Of a stretch of DNA of 5,507 nucleotides, positions 1 through 5,507 are shown in pieces. Both the position numbers and the translations under genes were made by a program. Under the pieces are notes generated by a model. That model made no database searches. It was not told the origin of the DNA and saw nothing but the letters and a program-made list of their open reading frames with translations. The DNA comes from JAIVJN01 sp036732565 (lineage in GTDB: Bacteria; Acidobacteriota; Vicinamibacteria; Vicinamibacterales; UBA2999), in the NCBI GenBank assembly GCA_036732565.1, contig DAINCF010000484.1:1-5507 (forward strand), written 5' to 3'. How positions within the stretch are numbered: position 1 is the first letter of the stretch; each line of letters opens with the position of its first letter.

Positions 1-2064
1 GCATGCAACGGCACGCACGTGACGTTCGTGCGCGACAACAACCTGTTCATCGTGCCGGTCGGCGGGACCTCGACCGGTGCGTTGGTCCAGTTGACCGACG
101 TCGCGACGAAGCGGGCGGACGCGCGCGTCACCGACAGCCAGAAGTTCGTCAAGCAGGAGGAGCGGGAGCTCGTCCAGTGGGTCGAAGAAGAGGCGGCGCG
201 GCGCCAACGTCGTGAGGCGCGCGATCGCGCGAACCGGCCGCCGCGCTTCGAGATCGGCGAGCGCGAGACCATCGCGGATGCCGCGGTGTCCGCCGGCGAC
301 ACGTTCGCGTACCTCCTCGTCGCCGAGCGCGCGCAGGCGCGCGCCACGAACGTGCCACGGTACGTCAGCGAATCGGGCTACGCCGAGGAGATTCCGGCGC
401 GGACCAAGGTCGGCGATGCCCAGGAACGACGCCGACTGGCGATCTTGAACCTGACGACCGGTGAAGCGGTGTGGGCGGGACTCGAGGGCATCGTCGAGCC
501 CATCACGATTCCGAAGCCGGTGATTGGAGAAGAAACCGCCAAGGCCGGTGCGCCAGGTAATGCTCCACGTTCCGACCAGCCGCACCCGACCAACCAGCCC
601 GACCCGCCCGAAGTGAAGCCCAAGCGCGAGGTCCGTTGGGGCACGTTGCTGGTGTCGCCCGATGGCCGCCACGCCGTCGCCCCGGTGCGCGCGCTCGACA
701 ACACCGATCGTTGGCTCGTGCAGGTCGACGCCGCGTCGGGCAAGACGAAAATCCTGGACGTGGTTCGCGATGACGCATGGGTGCGTGAGATCGGCCCGTC
801 GAGCAACGTCAGCGGAGGACTCGGATGGCTGCCGGACAACACTCGCGTCTGGTTCCTCGCCGAACACGACGGGTGGATGCACCTGAACATCGTCGACGCC
901 ACGGCTGAACGGCCGGAACGGCGTCAGCTGACGAGCGGCAAGTTCGAGATCGACACCGTTGAACTGTCGCGCGACGGATCGACGTTCTACCTGCGATCGA
1001 CCGAAGTCCACCCAGGCGAGCGGCATCTCTACGCGATGAAGGTCGACGGCGGCACGCGGACCAAGCTCACATCCATGACCGGTGCGTCCGATGGTGCCAT
1101 CGCCCCAGACGACTCGACATTCGGTGTCGTGTACTCGGCCGCGAACAAGCCGCACGAGGTGTACGTGATGCCAAACCGCGCCGGCGCCGCCGCCACGCAG
1201 GTGACGACGAGCACCAGCGCGGAGTGGCGCCAGCACAAGTGGGTGGAACCGCAGCTCATCACCTACAAGACGCGCGATGGCGTGGACGTCTACGCGCGGC
1301 TCTACACGCCCGAGATGGTCGGCGCACGGCGCAACCCGAACAACCCCGCGGTCGTCTTCGTCCACGGCGCCGGGTATGCGCAGAACGCACATCGCTACTG
1401 GGCTTCCTACTATCGCGAGTACATGTTCCACCACCTGCTCGCGTCCCGCGGCTATGTCGTCCTGGATCCGGACTATCGCGCGAGCTCCGGGTACGGCCGC
1501 GACTGGCGCACCGCGATCTATCGCTGGATGGGCGGCAAAGACCTCGAGGACGTCGTGGATGGCGCGAAGTATCTGACGACCGACCACAAAGTGAACCCGC
1601 AGCGGATTGGGGTCTACGGCGGAAGCTACGGCGGGTTCATCACCCTGATGGCGATGTTCACGTCGCCGGACACGTTCGCCGCTGGCGCCGCGCTTCGCCC
1701 GGTCACCGACTGGGCGCACTACAATCATCCGTATACGTCGAACATCCTGAACGAGCCGCAGGCGGACGCGGAGGCCTATCGCAAGAGCTCGCCGATCTAC
1801 TTCGCGGACAAGCTGAAGGGCGCGCTGCTCATCTGCCACGGGATGGTCGATACGAACGTGCATTTTCAGGATTCGGTGAGGCTCGCGCAGCGGCTCATCG
1901 AGCTGCGCAAAGAGAACTGGGAGCTGGCCGTCTACCCGGTCGAGGACCACGGCTTCGTCGAGGCGACGAGCTGGGCCGACGAGTACAAACGGATTCTGAA
2001 GCTGTTCGAGGAGAATCTCGCGAACGGCGGCGCCTCGCGGGCGCGCACCAGCGACGGACGTTGA
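1..2064 (+). CDS. S9 family serine peptidase (DPP-IV / prolyl-oligopeptidase type), 5'-truncated by window edge
   Basis: The frame is open from base 1, so the N-terminus, including any signal peptide, lies outside; 687 residues are visible (numbered from base 1). Seen: a beta-propeller part to about residue 410 with SPDG- and LPD-type blade motifs, then an alpha/beta-hydrolase domain. The nucleophile motif GGSYGG puts Ser at 542. The acid is Asp617 (HGMVDTN) and the base His650 (EDHGF); these spacings match the S9 family. The HGAGY motif near the start of the hydrolase domain probably forms part of the oxyanion hole. Known of the family: such enzymes cleave short peptides, often after proline, and are usually exported in Gram-negative bacteria. 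Odd points are a very charged helical stretch (about 47-78) and a Pro-rich insert at 181-208. Exact specificity (dipeptidyl, acylaminoacyl or oligo-peptidase) is not readable because the Glu-Glu anchor of true DPP-IV cannot be placed with confidence. It is followed after 29 bases by the cupin gene, so co-transcription is likely. Confidence 0.93.
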   Translation, partial: ACNGTHVTFVRDNNLFIVPVGGTSTGALVQLTDVATKRADARVTDSQKFVKQEERELVQWVEEEAARRQRREARDRANRPPRFEIGERETIADAAVSAGDTFAYLLVAERAQARATNVPRYVSESGYAEEIPARTKVGDAQERRRLAILNLTTGEAVWAGLEGIVEPITIPKPVIGEETAKAGAPGNAPRSDQPHPTNQPDPPEVKPKREVRWGTLLVSPDGRHAVAPVRALDNTDRWLVQVDAASGKTKILDVVRDDAWVREIGPSSNVSGGLGWLPDNTRVWFLAEHDGWMHLNIVDATAERPERRQLTSGKFEIDTVELSRDGSTFYLRSTEVHPGERHLYAMKVDGGTRTKLTSMTGASDGAIAPDDSTFGVVYSAANKPHEVYVMPNRAGAAATQVTTSTSAEWRQHKWVEPQLITYKTRDGVDVYARLYTPEMVGARRNPNNPAVVFVHGAGYAQNAHRYWASYYREYMFHHLLASRGYVVLDPDYRASSGYGRDWRTAIYRWMGGKDLEDVVDGAKYLTTDHKVNPQRIGVYGGSYGGFITLMAMFTSPDTFAAGAALRPVTDWAHYNHPYTSNILNEPQADAEAYRKSSPIYFADKLKGALLICHGMVDTNVHFQDSVRLAQRLIELRKENWELAVYPVEDHGFVEATSWADEYKRILKLFEENLANGGASRARTSDGR

Positions 2065-2080
2065 CGGGTCGGGATTGGCG

Positions 2081-2087
2081 TAGGGAG
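2081..2087 (+). promoter_or_regulatory. Shine-Dalgarno sequence of the cupin gene
   Basis: TAGGGAG ends directly against a first ATG (2088) but stands 6 bases before a second in-frame ATG (2094). The spacing favours 2094 as the real start. It lies in the 29-base gap after the peptidase stop. Confidence 0.7.
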
Positions 2088-2093
2088 ATGACC

Positions 2094-2657
2094 ATGTTCG
2101 AAGGCTATGCGGAGCTCGTGGAGCGGCTCGACCGAGCCGTCGGCGTTGGCAAGCCGGAGGAGATCACGAGCCGGATCAAAGGCGACCTCGAGGATCTCCT
2201 GAGCCACGCCGCGTTGCACCTGCCGGATCGATTCAGACAGCCACGGCCCGACTGCTACGCGCGACGACTGCTGCATCGCGATCCGCAGGGCCGCTACACC
2301 GCGGTCGTCATGACGTGGGGACCAGGGCAGGGGACGTCAATCCACGATCATGGCGGCCTCTGGTGCGTCGAAGGCGTGGTCGAAGGCGAGATGACCGTGA
2401 CGCAGTACCACGTGACGCCGAACGGCGGCGGCATGTTCGACGCCGTGCCGGCGGGCCGACCCATGGTCGCCGATGTCGGGAGCGCCGGACGACTGATTCC
2501 GCCGGTCGACTTTCACGTCCTGGCGAACGCGCGGGCTGATGCGTCGTCAATCACGCTGCACGTCTACGGCGGCAATCTCGATGGTTGTCGGGTGTTCCTG
2601 CCGGCGGCGCACGGCCACTACGAGCAGCAGTTTCGCGCGTTGAGTTACCACGATTGA
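2094..2657 (+). CDS. Cysteine dioxygenase-type cupin (Arg-type thiol dioxygenase)
   Basis: A 187-residue protein, close to the roughly 200 residues usual for type I cysteine dioxygenase, a cytosolic non-haem iron enzyme that oxidises cysteine with O2 to cysteine sulfinate. Seen: cupin motif 1 with iron ligands His84 and His86 (SIHDHGGLWC), and the third ligand His141 (DFHVLAN). Compared with rat CDO from memory, Arg57 (YARR) corresponds to the substrate-carboxylate Arg60, Cys91 to Cys93, and His156/Tyr158 (TLHVY) to His155/Tyr157; the Ser153 position is Thr154. Cys165 matches the DxC of rat CDO. The Arg supports cysteine over 3-mercaptopropionate, whose enzymes usually have Gln there. The start at 2094 is chosen from the Shine-Dalgarno spacing; 2088 would add two residues. 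The reading frame stays open far upstream, but only as a shadow of the peptidase gene. The next gene begins at or within its stop codon, implying translational coupling. Another thiol dioxygenase substrate remains possible. Confidence 0.88.
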   Translation: MFEGYAELVERLDRAVGVGKPEEITSRIKGDLEDLLSHAALHLPDRFRQPRPDCYARRLLHRDPQGRYTAVVMTWGPGQGTSIHDHGGLWCVEGVVEGEMTVTQYHVTPNGGGMFDAVPAGRPMVADVGSAGRLIPPVDFHVLANARADASSITLHVYGGNLDGCRVFLPAAHGHYEQQFRALSYHD

Positions 2658-2662
2658 CCGCC

Positions 2663-3556
2663 GTGTCGTCCTTCGTCGATCTGCTGTTCCGTGGCCAACC
2701 GCGTGTCATCGCCACCGCCGTTCTCTCCAGCCCGGAGGGGCTGGCGCTGGTCGATCCCGGGCCGGCGTCATGTCTCGCGACGCTCGAGGCCGGGCTCCAA
2801 CGCTTCGGCGCCTCGCTGTCCGATGTCACGCACGTTCTGCTGACGCACATCCATCTCGATCACGCCGGCGCGACCGGCGAGATCGTGCGCCGCGTCCCGC
2901 ACGTCGAGGTCGTCGTCCACGAGCGTGGAGCGCCGCACATGATCGATCCCACGCGTCTGCTGGCCAGCGCCACACGGCTCTACGGCGACGCGATGGACAC
3001 GCTCTGGGGAGCGTTCTTGCCCGTTCCTGAAGATCGCGTCCGGTCAACGTCGGGTGGAGAGACGATCGATGCGGTGGGCCGACGCCTCCGCATCGCCTAC
3101 ACGCCAGGGCACGCGGTGCATCACGTCAGCTATCTGGATGAATCGACGGGTGTGGCCTACACCGGCGATACCGCGGGCATGCGTGTCGCGGGCAACTACG
3201 TCCTGGCGCCGACGCCGCCGCCTGACATCGATCTCGAGGCCTGGTCGCAGAGCATCGATCTCTTCGAGGCCTGGTCGCCTGACGAGCTCTTTCTGACGCA
3301 CTTCGGTCCGACTACGCTCGTCAGAGCGCATCTTGCGCGGTTACGGGAGACCCTGCAGTTTCAGGCCGAGCTCGTGAAGGAGACCCTGGCGCTGCCCGGG
3401 AGCGACGACGAGAGGATGCTGGCGTTCGCGACGCGCCTGCGCGCGAACGTCAGGGAAGTGCTGGGGGAGGTCGATGCCGCCGCGCTGGAGCTGGCCGGTC
3501 CGTTCGACCAGCTCTGGATGGGGCTCGCGAGATACTGGCGCAAGAGGCAGGCCTGA
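2663..3556 (+). CDS. MBL-fold metallo-hydrolase, glyoxalase-II-like
   Basis: A 297-residue metallo-beta-lactamase-fold enzyme of unknown substrate. All dinuclear metal ligands are visible: the HxHxDH motif at 62-67 (THIHLDHAG), His150 (TPGHAVHH), Asp169 (YTGDTAG) and His213 (THFGP). A helical C-terminal extension (about 220-297) follows the core, as in larger glyoxalase-II-like and lactonase-like groups. There is no signal peptide, so it is probably cytosolic. Start: no ATG precedes the metal motif. GTG at 2663 (5 bases after the cupin stop) or TTG at 2654 (TTGA overlap with that stop, three more residues) both place the conserved-looking SSFVDLLF strand at the N-terminus; neither has a strong Shine-Dalgarno, consistent with coupling to the cupin. 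Placement after a cysteine dioxygenase suggests sulfur-compound hydrolysis (inference). The HAG rather than ETHE1-like sequence after HxHxDH argues against a persulfide dioxygenase. Confidence 0.88.
   Translation: MSSFVDLLFRGQPRVIATAVLSSPEGLALVDPGPASCLATLEAGLQRFGASLSDVTHVLLTHIHLDHAGATGEIVRRVPHVEVVVHERGAPHMIDPTRLLASATRLYGDAMDTLWGAFLPVPEDRVRSTSGGETIDAVGRRLRIAYTPGHAVHHVSYLDESTGVAYTGDTAGMRVAGNYVLAPTPPPDIDLEAWSQSIDLFEAWSPDELFLTHFGPTTLVRAHLARLRETLQFQAELVKETLALPGSDDERMLAFATRLRANVREVLGEVDAAALELAGPFDQLWMGLARYWRKRQA
3226..3278 (+). repeat. Short in-frame direct repeat inside the MBL gene
   Basis: CATCGATCTC followed by GAGGCCTGGTCGC at 3226-3248 recurs at 3253-3278 with one extra codon (TTC) inside. 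The two copies encode IDLEAWS and IDLFEAWS. The last 15 bases are identical in both. It may be a small local duplication or chance. Confidence 0.55.
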
Positions 3557-3564
3557 AGGCCTGC
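3547..3564 (+). terminator. Hairpin over the MBL stop codon (possible terminator)
   Basis: GCAGGCC at 3547-3553 pairs perfectly with GGCCTGC at 3558-3564 around a TGAA loop, and the MBL stop codon TGA (3554-3556) sits in that loop. There is no T-run after it on the plus strand, so it is not a classical intrinsic terminator. The right arm is also the first bases of the 23-bp repeat array, so the hairpin may be a by-product of that repeat. Confidence 0.35.
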
Positions 3565-3649
3565 GCTACGTACTCGCTTAGGCCTGCGCTACGCACTCGC
3601 TTGGGCCTTCGCTAGGCACTCGCTTGGGCCTGCGCGACGTCCTCACTAA
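3558..3649. repeat. Four tandem 23-bp repeat units between convergent genes
   Basis: Units start at 3558, 3581, 3604 and 3627, each opening with GGCCT. Unit 1 reads GGCCTGCGCTACGTACTCGC plus TTA, and unit 2 differs from it by only two bases. Unit 3 has GGCCTTCGCTAGG at its start, and unit 4 diverges in its second half (GACGTCCTCACTAA). Each unit is exactly 23 bases with no spacers. The length is not a multiple of three and no gene runs through the array on the plus strand. The fourth unit contains the stop codon of the opposing PilZ gene. Confidence 0.85.
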
Positions 3650-4050
3650 CTGGCGAGCCGTTCGGAACCTTCCTGACACGTGCGGTCGCTCGGGTCCACG
3701 AGAAACCGCAAGGCGTAGCCGGCCGGCGTGCCCGTCGTGCGTTTGCACGGCGCCACGCGCCAGACCGCCGACAACACCCGCCCTTGCTGCAGCCGCCGAG
3801 GGAGTGCGTCACCTTGCTCCGCCGGACGCTCCATCTGCAGGTGCACGAGGCGATAGAGAGGAATCACGGAACCTGTCTCGCATTCGACGAAGACGCCGAC
3901 GTCGCTGACATCCCGGGTCGTCACCGACGCGAACCGGACTGCACCGGTCGCATCTTTCCAAGTGAGGCGCGCGGGAATCGACAGCCGTCGCCGCTCAGAT
4001 GTGCGCTGCGTGACGGTTCCGGTTCGATCGGGAAACGCGAGTTGTGCCAC
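3646..4050 (-). CDS. Single-domain PilZ protein (probable cyclic-di-GMP receptor)
   Basis: A 134-residue protein from GTG at 4050. Seen: the two PilZ signatures, R16-TSE-R20 (RxxxR) leading into strand LSIPARL, and D47-x-S49-x-x-G52 (RDVSDVG), followed by beta-strand-rich sequence ending in YALRFL. In PilZ domains these residues hold cyclic-di-GMP; such small proteins act in the cytosol on motility, pili, exopolysaccharide or transcription. No other domain or membrane segment is visible. Start choice: the frame opens at TTG 4122 (158 residues), but GTG 4050 has GGGAG six bases upstream, and the extra 24 residues look non-domain. Upstream on the same strand, 255 bases away, is a sigma-54 activator, which may or may not control it. 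The stop lies in the last 23-bp repeat unit. Its partner is unknown. Confidence 0.82.
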   Translation of the reverse strand: MAQLAFPDRTGTVTQRTSERRRLSIPARLTWKDATGAVRFASVTTRDVSDVGVFVECETGSVIPLYRLVHLQMERPAEQGDALPRRLQQGRVLSAVWRVAPCKRTTGTPAGYALRFLVDPSDRTCQEGSERLAS

Positions 4051-4056
4051 CGACTT

Positions 4057-4061
4057 CTCCC
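4057..4061 (-). promoter_or_regulatory. Shine-Dalgarno sequence of the PilZ gene
   Basis: On the minus strand GGGAG is followed by a 6-base spacer and then GTG at 4050. This is the main reason to prefer 4050 over the TTG at 4122 as the start. Confidence 0.7.
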
Positions 4062-4116
4062 AGGGTGCGGCGTGCCTGCCATCGCTCGTGCGACGGCCGA
4101 CCGAAACCGCGTAAAG

Positions 4117-4130
4117 CCCCAAAACTGGGG
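4117..4130 (-). other. Small hairpin in the PilZ upstream region
   Basis: On the minus strand CCCCA-GTTT-TGGGG forms a perfect 5-bp stem with a 4-base loop, followed by CTTTACG. It begins 67 bases before the PilZ GTG and 175 bases after the activator stop. It could be a weak terminator of the activator transcript or a leader structure. The following T-tract is only three bases, so neither role is well supported. Confidence 0.35.
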
Positions 4131-4305
4131 TGGAACTAATCGTTCCGACCCTGTCCTATTCCAAAGGGCGCGCCGAGGGCGATGGCCGGCAAACCGAGCG
4201 GACAATATTGAACTCTAGCGAACAAATTGTGCGATCGAAGTGGCAAATGCTGCGTACTGACGGGTGGCAGTGTGGATACTCGATATACACCGAGATCAGG
4301 AATGG

Positions 4306-5507
4306 CTACTTAGTATTCAGTTCCGGCACGGTGTCCAGGCCGAGGCGGCGAAGCTTGAGATAGAGCCCCCGGCGGGTGAGTCCGAGCGCCCGGGCGGTCT
4401 CTGAGATGTTGCCGCGGTTGCGCCCGAGCGACTCGGCAATCAGGCTCCGTTCGACGTCGTCCACGACGGAAGCCAGGGTCTGATCGCCACGGAGGGTGAT
4501 GCGGCCGCCAACACCGCCGGGCCCGGACGCCGGCGCCGAGGCGGTCAACTCTGGTGACACGTGCTCCGGTCCCACCAACCCTCCCGGCGGCGCCATCGAA
4601 ACCGCTCGCTGGATCTCGTTGCGCAGCTGGCGCACGTTGCCCGGCCACCAGTACTGGCTGAAGACCTCGAGCACCTCGGAGCTGAGTTGGACGTCGGGCT
4701 TCGCGAGCCGTTCCGAGATCTCGCGCAGGAAGAACGTGCTGAGGTGCGGAATCTCCTCCCGCCGCTGTCGGAGCGGGGGAACGTGGATCCGGATGACGCT
4801 CAGCCGGTAGTACAGATCCTCGCGAAATTTCCCCTCGGTCACGCGCTGATCGAGATCCGCGTTGGTGGCCGCGACGATCCGCACGTCCACGCGCTGCGGG
4901 CGCGTGTCGCCAATCGGCATCACCTCGCCTTGCTCGAGAAAGCGCAGCAGCTTCGGTTGAACATCGATGGGCAGATCGCCGATTTCATCCAGGAACAGCG
5001 AGCCACCGGCAGCGGTGCGAATGAGACCTGGTTGATCCGAGACGGCACCGGTGAAGGCGCCGCGACGATGGCCGAAGAGCTGACTGTCGGCCAGCTCACG
5101 CGTGGTGGTCGTGCAGTTGTACGGCAGGAACATCGCCGCCTTTCGCGGCGACCCGACGTGAATCGCGCGCGCGATCAGCTCCTTCCCCGTACCGCTTTCG
5201 CCCGTGATCAGCACGGTGAGATCGTTGCCCTGCAGTCGCTGAATCTGTTCGACGACGCGATTCATGGCGGTGCTCGCGCATAAGAAGCCGGGCAACAGCG
5301 GCTCGAGGGGGCGTTCGCCGACGGGATCCGCGGCTTGCAGCGGACGCTCGCGCAGGCCGTTGAGCTCGAACCCTTGCCGGGCCACGGCCGCCATCATCCG
5401 CAGCCGGCGACGCATCGGATGACCGAGCGCACGCAGCACCGAGATGGCGACGGCACGCGGGCCGTCGGGCTCGCGGCCGAGCGCCTCGACAACCAAAGTT
5501 TCCGGAC
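4306..5507 (-). CDS. Sigma-54-dependent transcriptional activator (AAA+ / Fis-type HTH), 5'-truncated by window edge
   Basis: The frame is open to the right edge, so the N-terminal sensory region is missing; residues are numbered from the codon at 5496. Seen: a 68-residue tail of an unidentified N-terminal region, then the AAA+ core with Walker A GESGTGKE (99-106), the sigma-54 contact loop GAFTGA (146-151) fully intact, Walker B SLFLDE (166-171), FREDLYYRL (224-232) and sensor II GNVRQLRN (286-293). A Gly/Pro/Ala-rich linker (about 317-337) leads to a Fis-type helix-turn-helix (about 341-388) ending in RRGLYLKLRRLGL. Such proteins bind upstream enhancers and use ATP hydrolysis to open sigma-54 RNA polymerase promoters. 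One variation is YNCTTTTREL where most relatives have NCAAL-type sequence. It could be an NtrC-type response regulator or a one-component sensor; the missing N-terminus decides. The PilZ gene lies downstream on the same strand. Confidence 0.94.
   Translation of the reverse strand, partial: PETLVVEALGREPDGPRAVAISVLRALGHPMRRRLRMMAAVARQGFELNGLRERPLQAADPVGERPLEPLLPGFLCASTAMNRVVEQIQRLQGNDLTVLITGESGTGKELIARAIHVGSPRKAAMFLPYNCTTTTRELADSQLFGHRRGAFTGAVSDQPGLIRTAAGGSLFLDEIGDLPIDVQPKLLRFLEQGEVMPIGDTRPQRVDVRIVAATNADLDQRVTEGKFREDLYYRLSVIRIHVPPLRQRREEIPHLSTFFLREISERLAKPDVQLSSEVLEVFSQYWWPGNVRQLRNEIQRAVSMAPPGGLVGPEHVSPELTASAPASGPGGVGGRITLRGDQTLASVVDDVERSLIAESLGRNRGNISETARALGLTRRGLYLKLRRLGLDTVPELNTK

Larger units (their letters stand above)
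4051..4305. other. Intergenic region between sigma-54 activator and PilZ gene
   Basis: 255 bases without a supported gene. The part around 4201-4300 is clearly richer in A and T than the neighbouring genes, as expected for a promoter region. It was searched on both strands for a -24/-12 sigma-54 site and for -35/-10 pairs; none fits with correct spacing. It holds the 4117-4130 hairpin and the PilZ ribosome binding site. No tRNA, riboswitch or repeat is recognised. Confidence 0.5.

Noticed and set aside
1224..2093. Long upstream extension of the cupin reading frame inside the peptidase gene
   Set aside because: It is Arg-rich shadow coding in another frame of a well-supported gene; the cupin domain and ribosome site begin near 2094.
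2585..2662. Earlier TTG start (2585) for the MBL gene
   Set aside because: It would overlap the cupin by over 70 bases, and the added residues are the cupin 3' end read in another frame; no ribosome site supports it.
2663..3556. ETHE1-type persulfide dioxygenase, tempting beside a cysteine dioxygenase
   Set aside because: The full dinuclear ligand set, the HAG sequence after HxHxDH and the long C-terminal helical region fit a glyoxalase-II-like hydrolase better than ETHE1.
3558..3649. CRISPR array
   Set aside because: The 23-bp units are directly adjacent with no unique spacers and no cas genes nearby.
3624..3908. Plus-strand and other minus-strand frames opposite the PilZ gene
   Set aside because: They lack domain motifs and are Arg/Ala/Pro-rich, as expected for shadow frames.
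4036..4050. TGGCAC on the minus strand as a -24 element
   Set aside because: It is the first codons of the PilZ gene (GTGGCACAA) and lacks a TTGC at the -12 spacing.
4238..4256. Sigma-54 -24/-12 promoter (TGGCA...TGC) on the plus strand
   Set aside because: The GG and GC dinucleotides are not separated by the required ten bases, and no plus-strand gene follows.
4279..4294. Terminator hairpin CTCG...CGAG after the activator stop
   Set aside because: The stem is only four base pairs with an eight-base loop and there is no T-run.
4051..4305. Cyclic-di-GMP riboswitch upstream of the PilZ gene
   Set aside because: No GEMM-like paired architecture or conserved core was recognised; only a single 5-bp hairpin is present.
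4561..5283. 240-codon plus-strand frame opposite the sigma-54 activator
   Set aside because: It is antisense to conserved AAA+ motifs, has no recognisable domain, and open antisense frames are common in high-GC genes.

Overview
The window is high-GC DNA with tightly packed genes. It carries five protein-coding genes, two of them cut by the window edges. The mix (a DPP-IV-like S9 peptidase, a cysteine-dioxygenase cupin, a large glyoxalase-II-like metallo-hydrolase, a single-domain PilZ protein and a sigma-54 activator) fits a free-living, secretory bacterium. Similarity remembered from the S9, MBL and sigma-54 families points to Acidobacteriota, perhaps the Vicinamibacteria lineage. That placement is inference, since no rRNA or other phylogenetic marker is present.

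Left half, plus strand (1-3556): three co-directional genes. The first is the C-terminal 687 residues of an S9 serine peptidase with an intact catalytic triad. After 29 bases comes a 187-residue cysteine dioxygenase-type cupin with a clear ribosome binding site. It is followed, with a 5-base gap or a 4-base TTGA overlap depending on the start, by a 297-residue MBL-fold hydrolase with all seven metal ligands. The spacing suggests one transcript, and the cupin and MBL genes look translationally coupled. A plausible shared theme is peptide breakdown feeding thiol or cysteine oxidation, with the MBL enzyme acting on an unknown thioester, persulfide or lactone-like substrate. The linkage is inferred; the MBL substrate cannot be read from the sequence.

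Middle (3547-3649): a convergent junction. A 7-bp hairpin holds the MBL stop codon in its loop. It runs directly into four tandem, progressively diverged 23-bp units, the last of which contains the stop codon of the opposing PilZ gene.

Right half, minus strand (5507-3646): a sigma-54-dependent activator, open at the right edge, with Walker A, GAFTGA, Walker B and a C-terminal Fis-type helix-turn-helix. It is followed by a 255-base, locally AT-richer gap and then a small PilZ protein, a probable cyclic-di-GMP receptor. The PilZ start is best placed at a GTG with a strong Shine-Dalgarno sequence rather than at the upstream TTG. No RNA gene, CRISPR array, insertion sequence or obvious new defence-type system was seen. 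The most notable items are the tandem-repeat junction, the eukaryote-like active-site set of the cysteine dioxygenase, and its coupling to the MBL gene.
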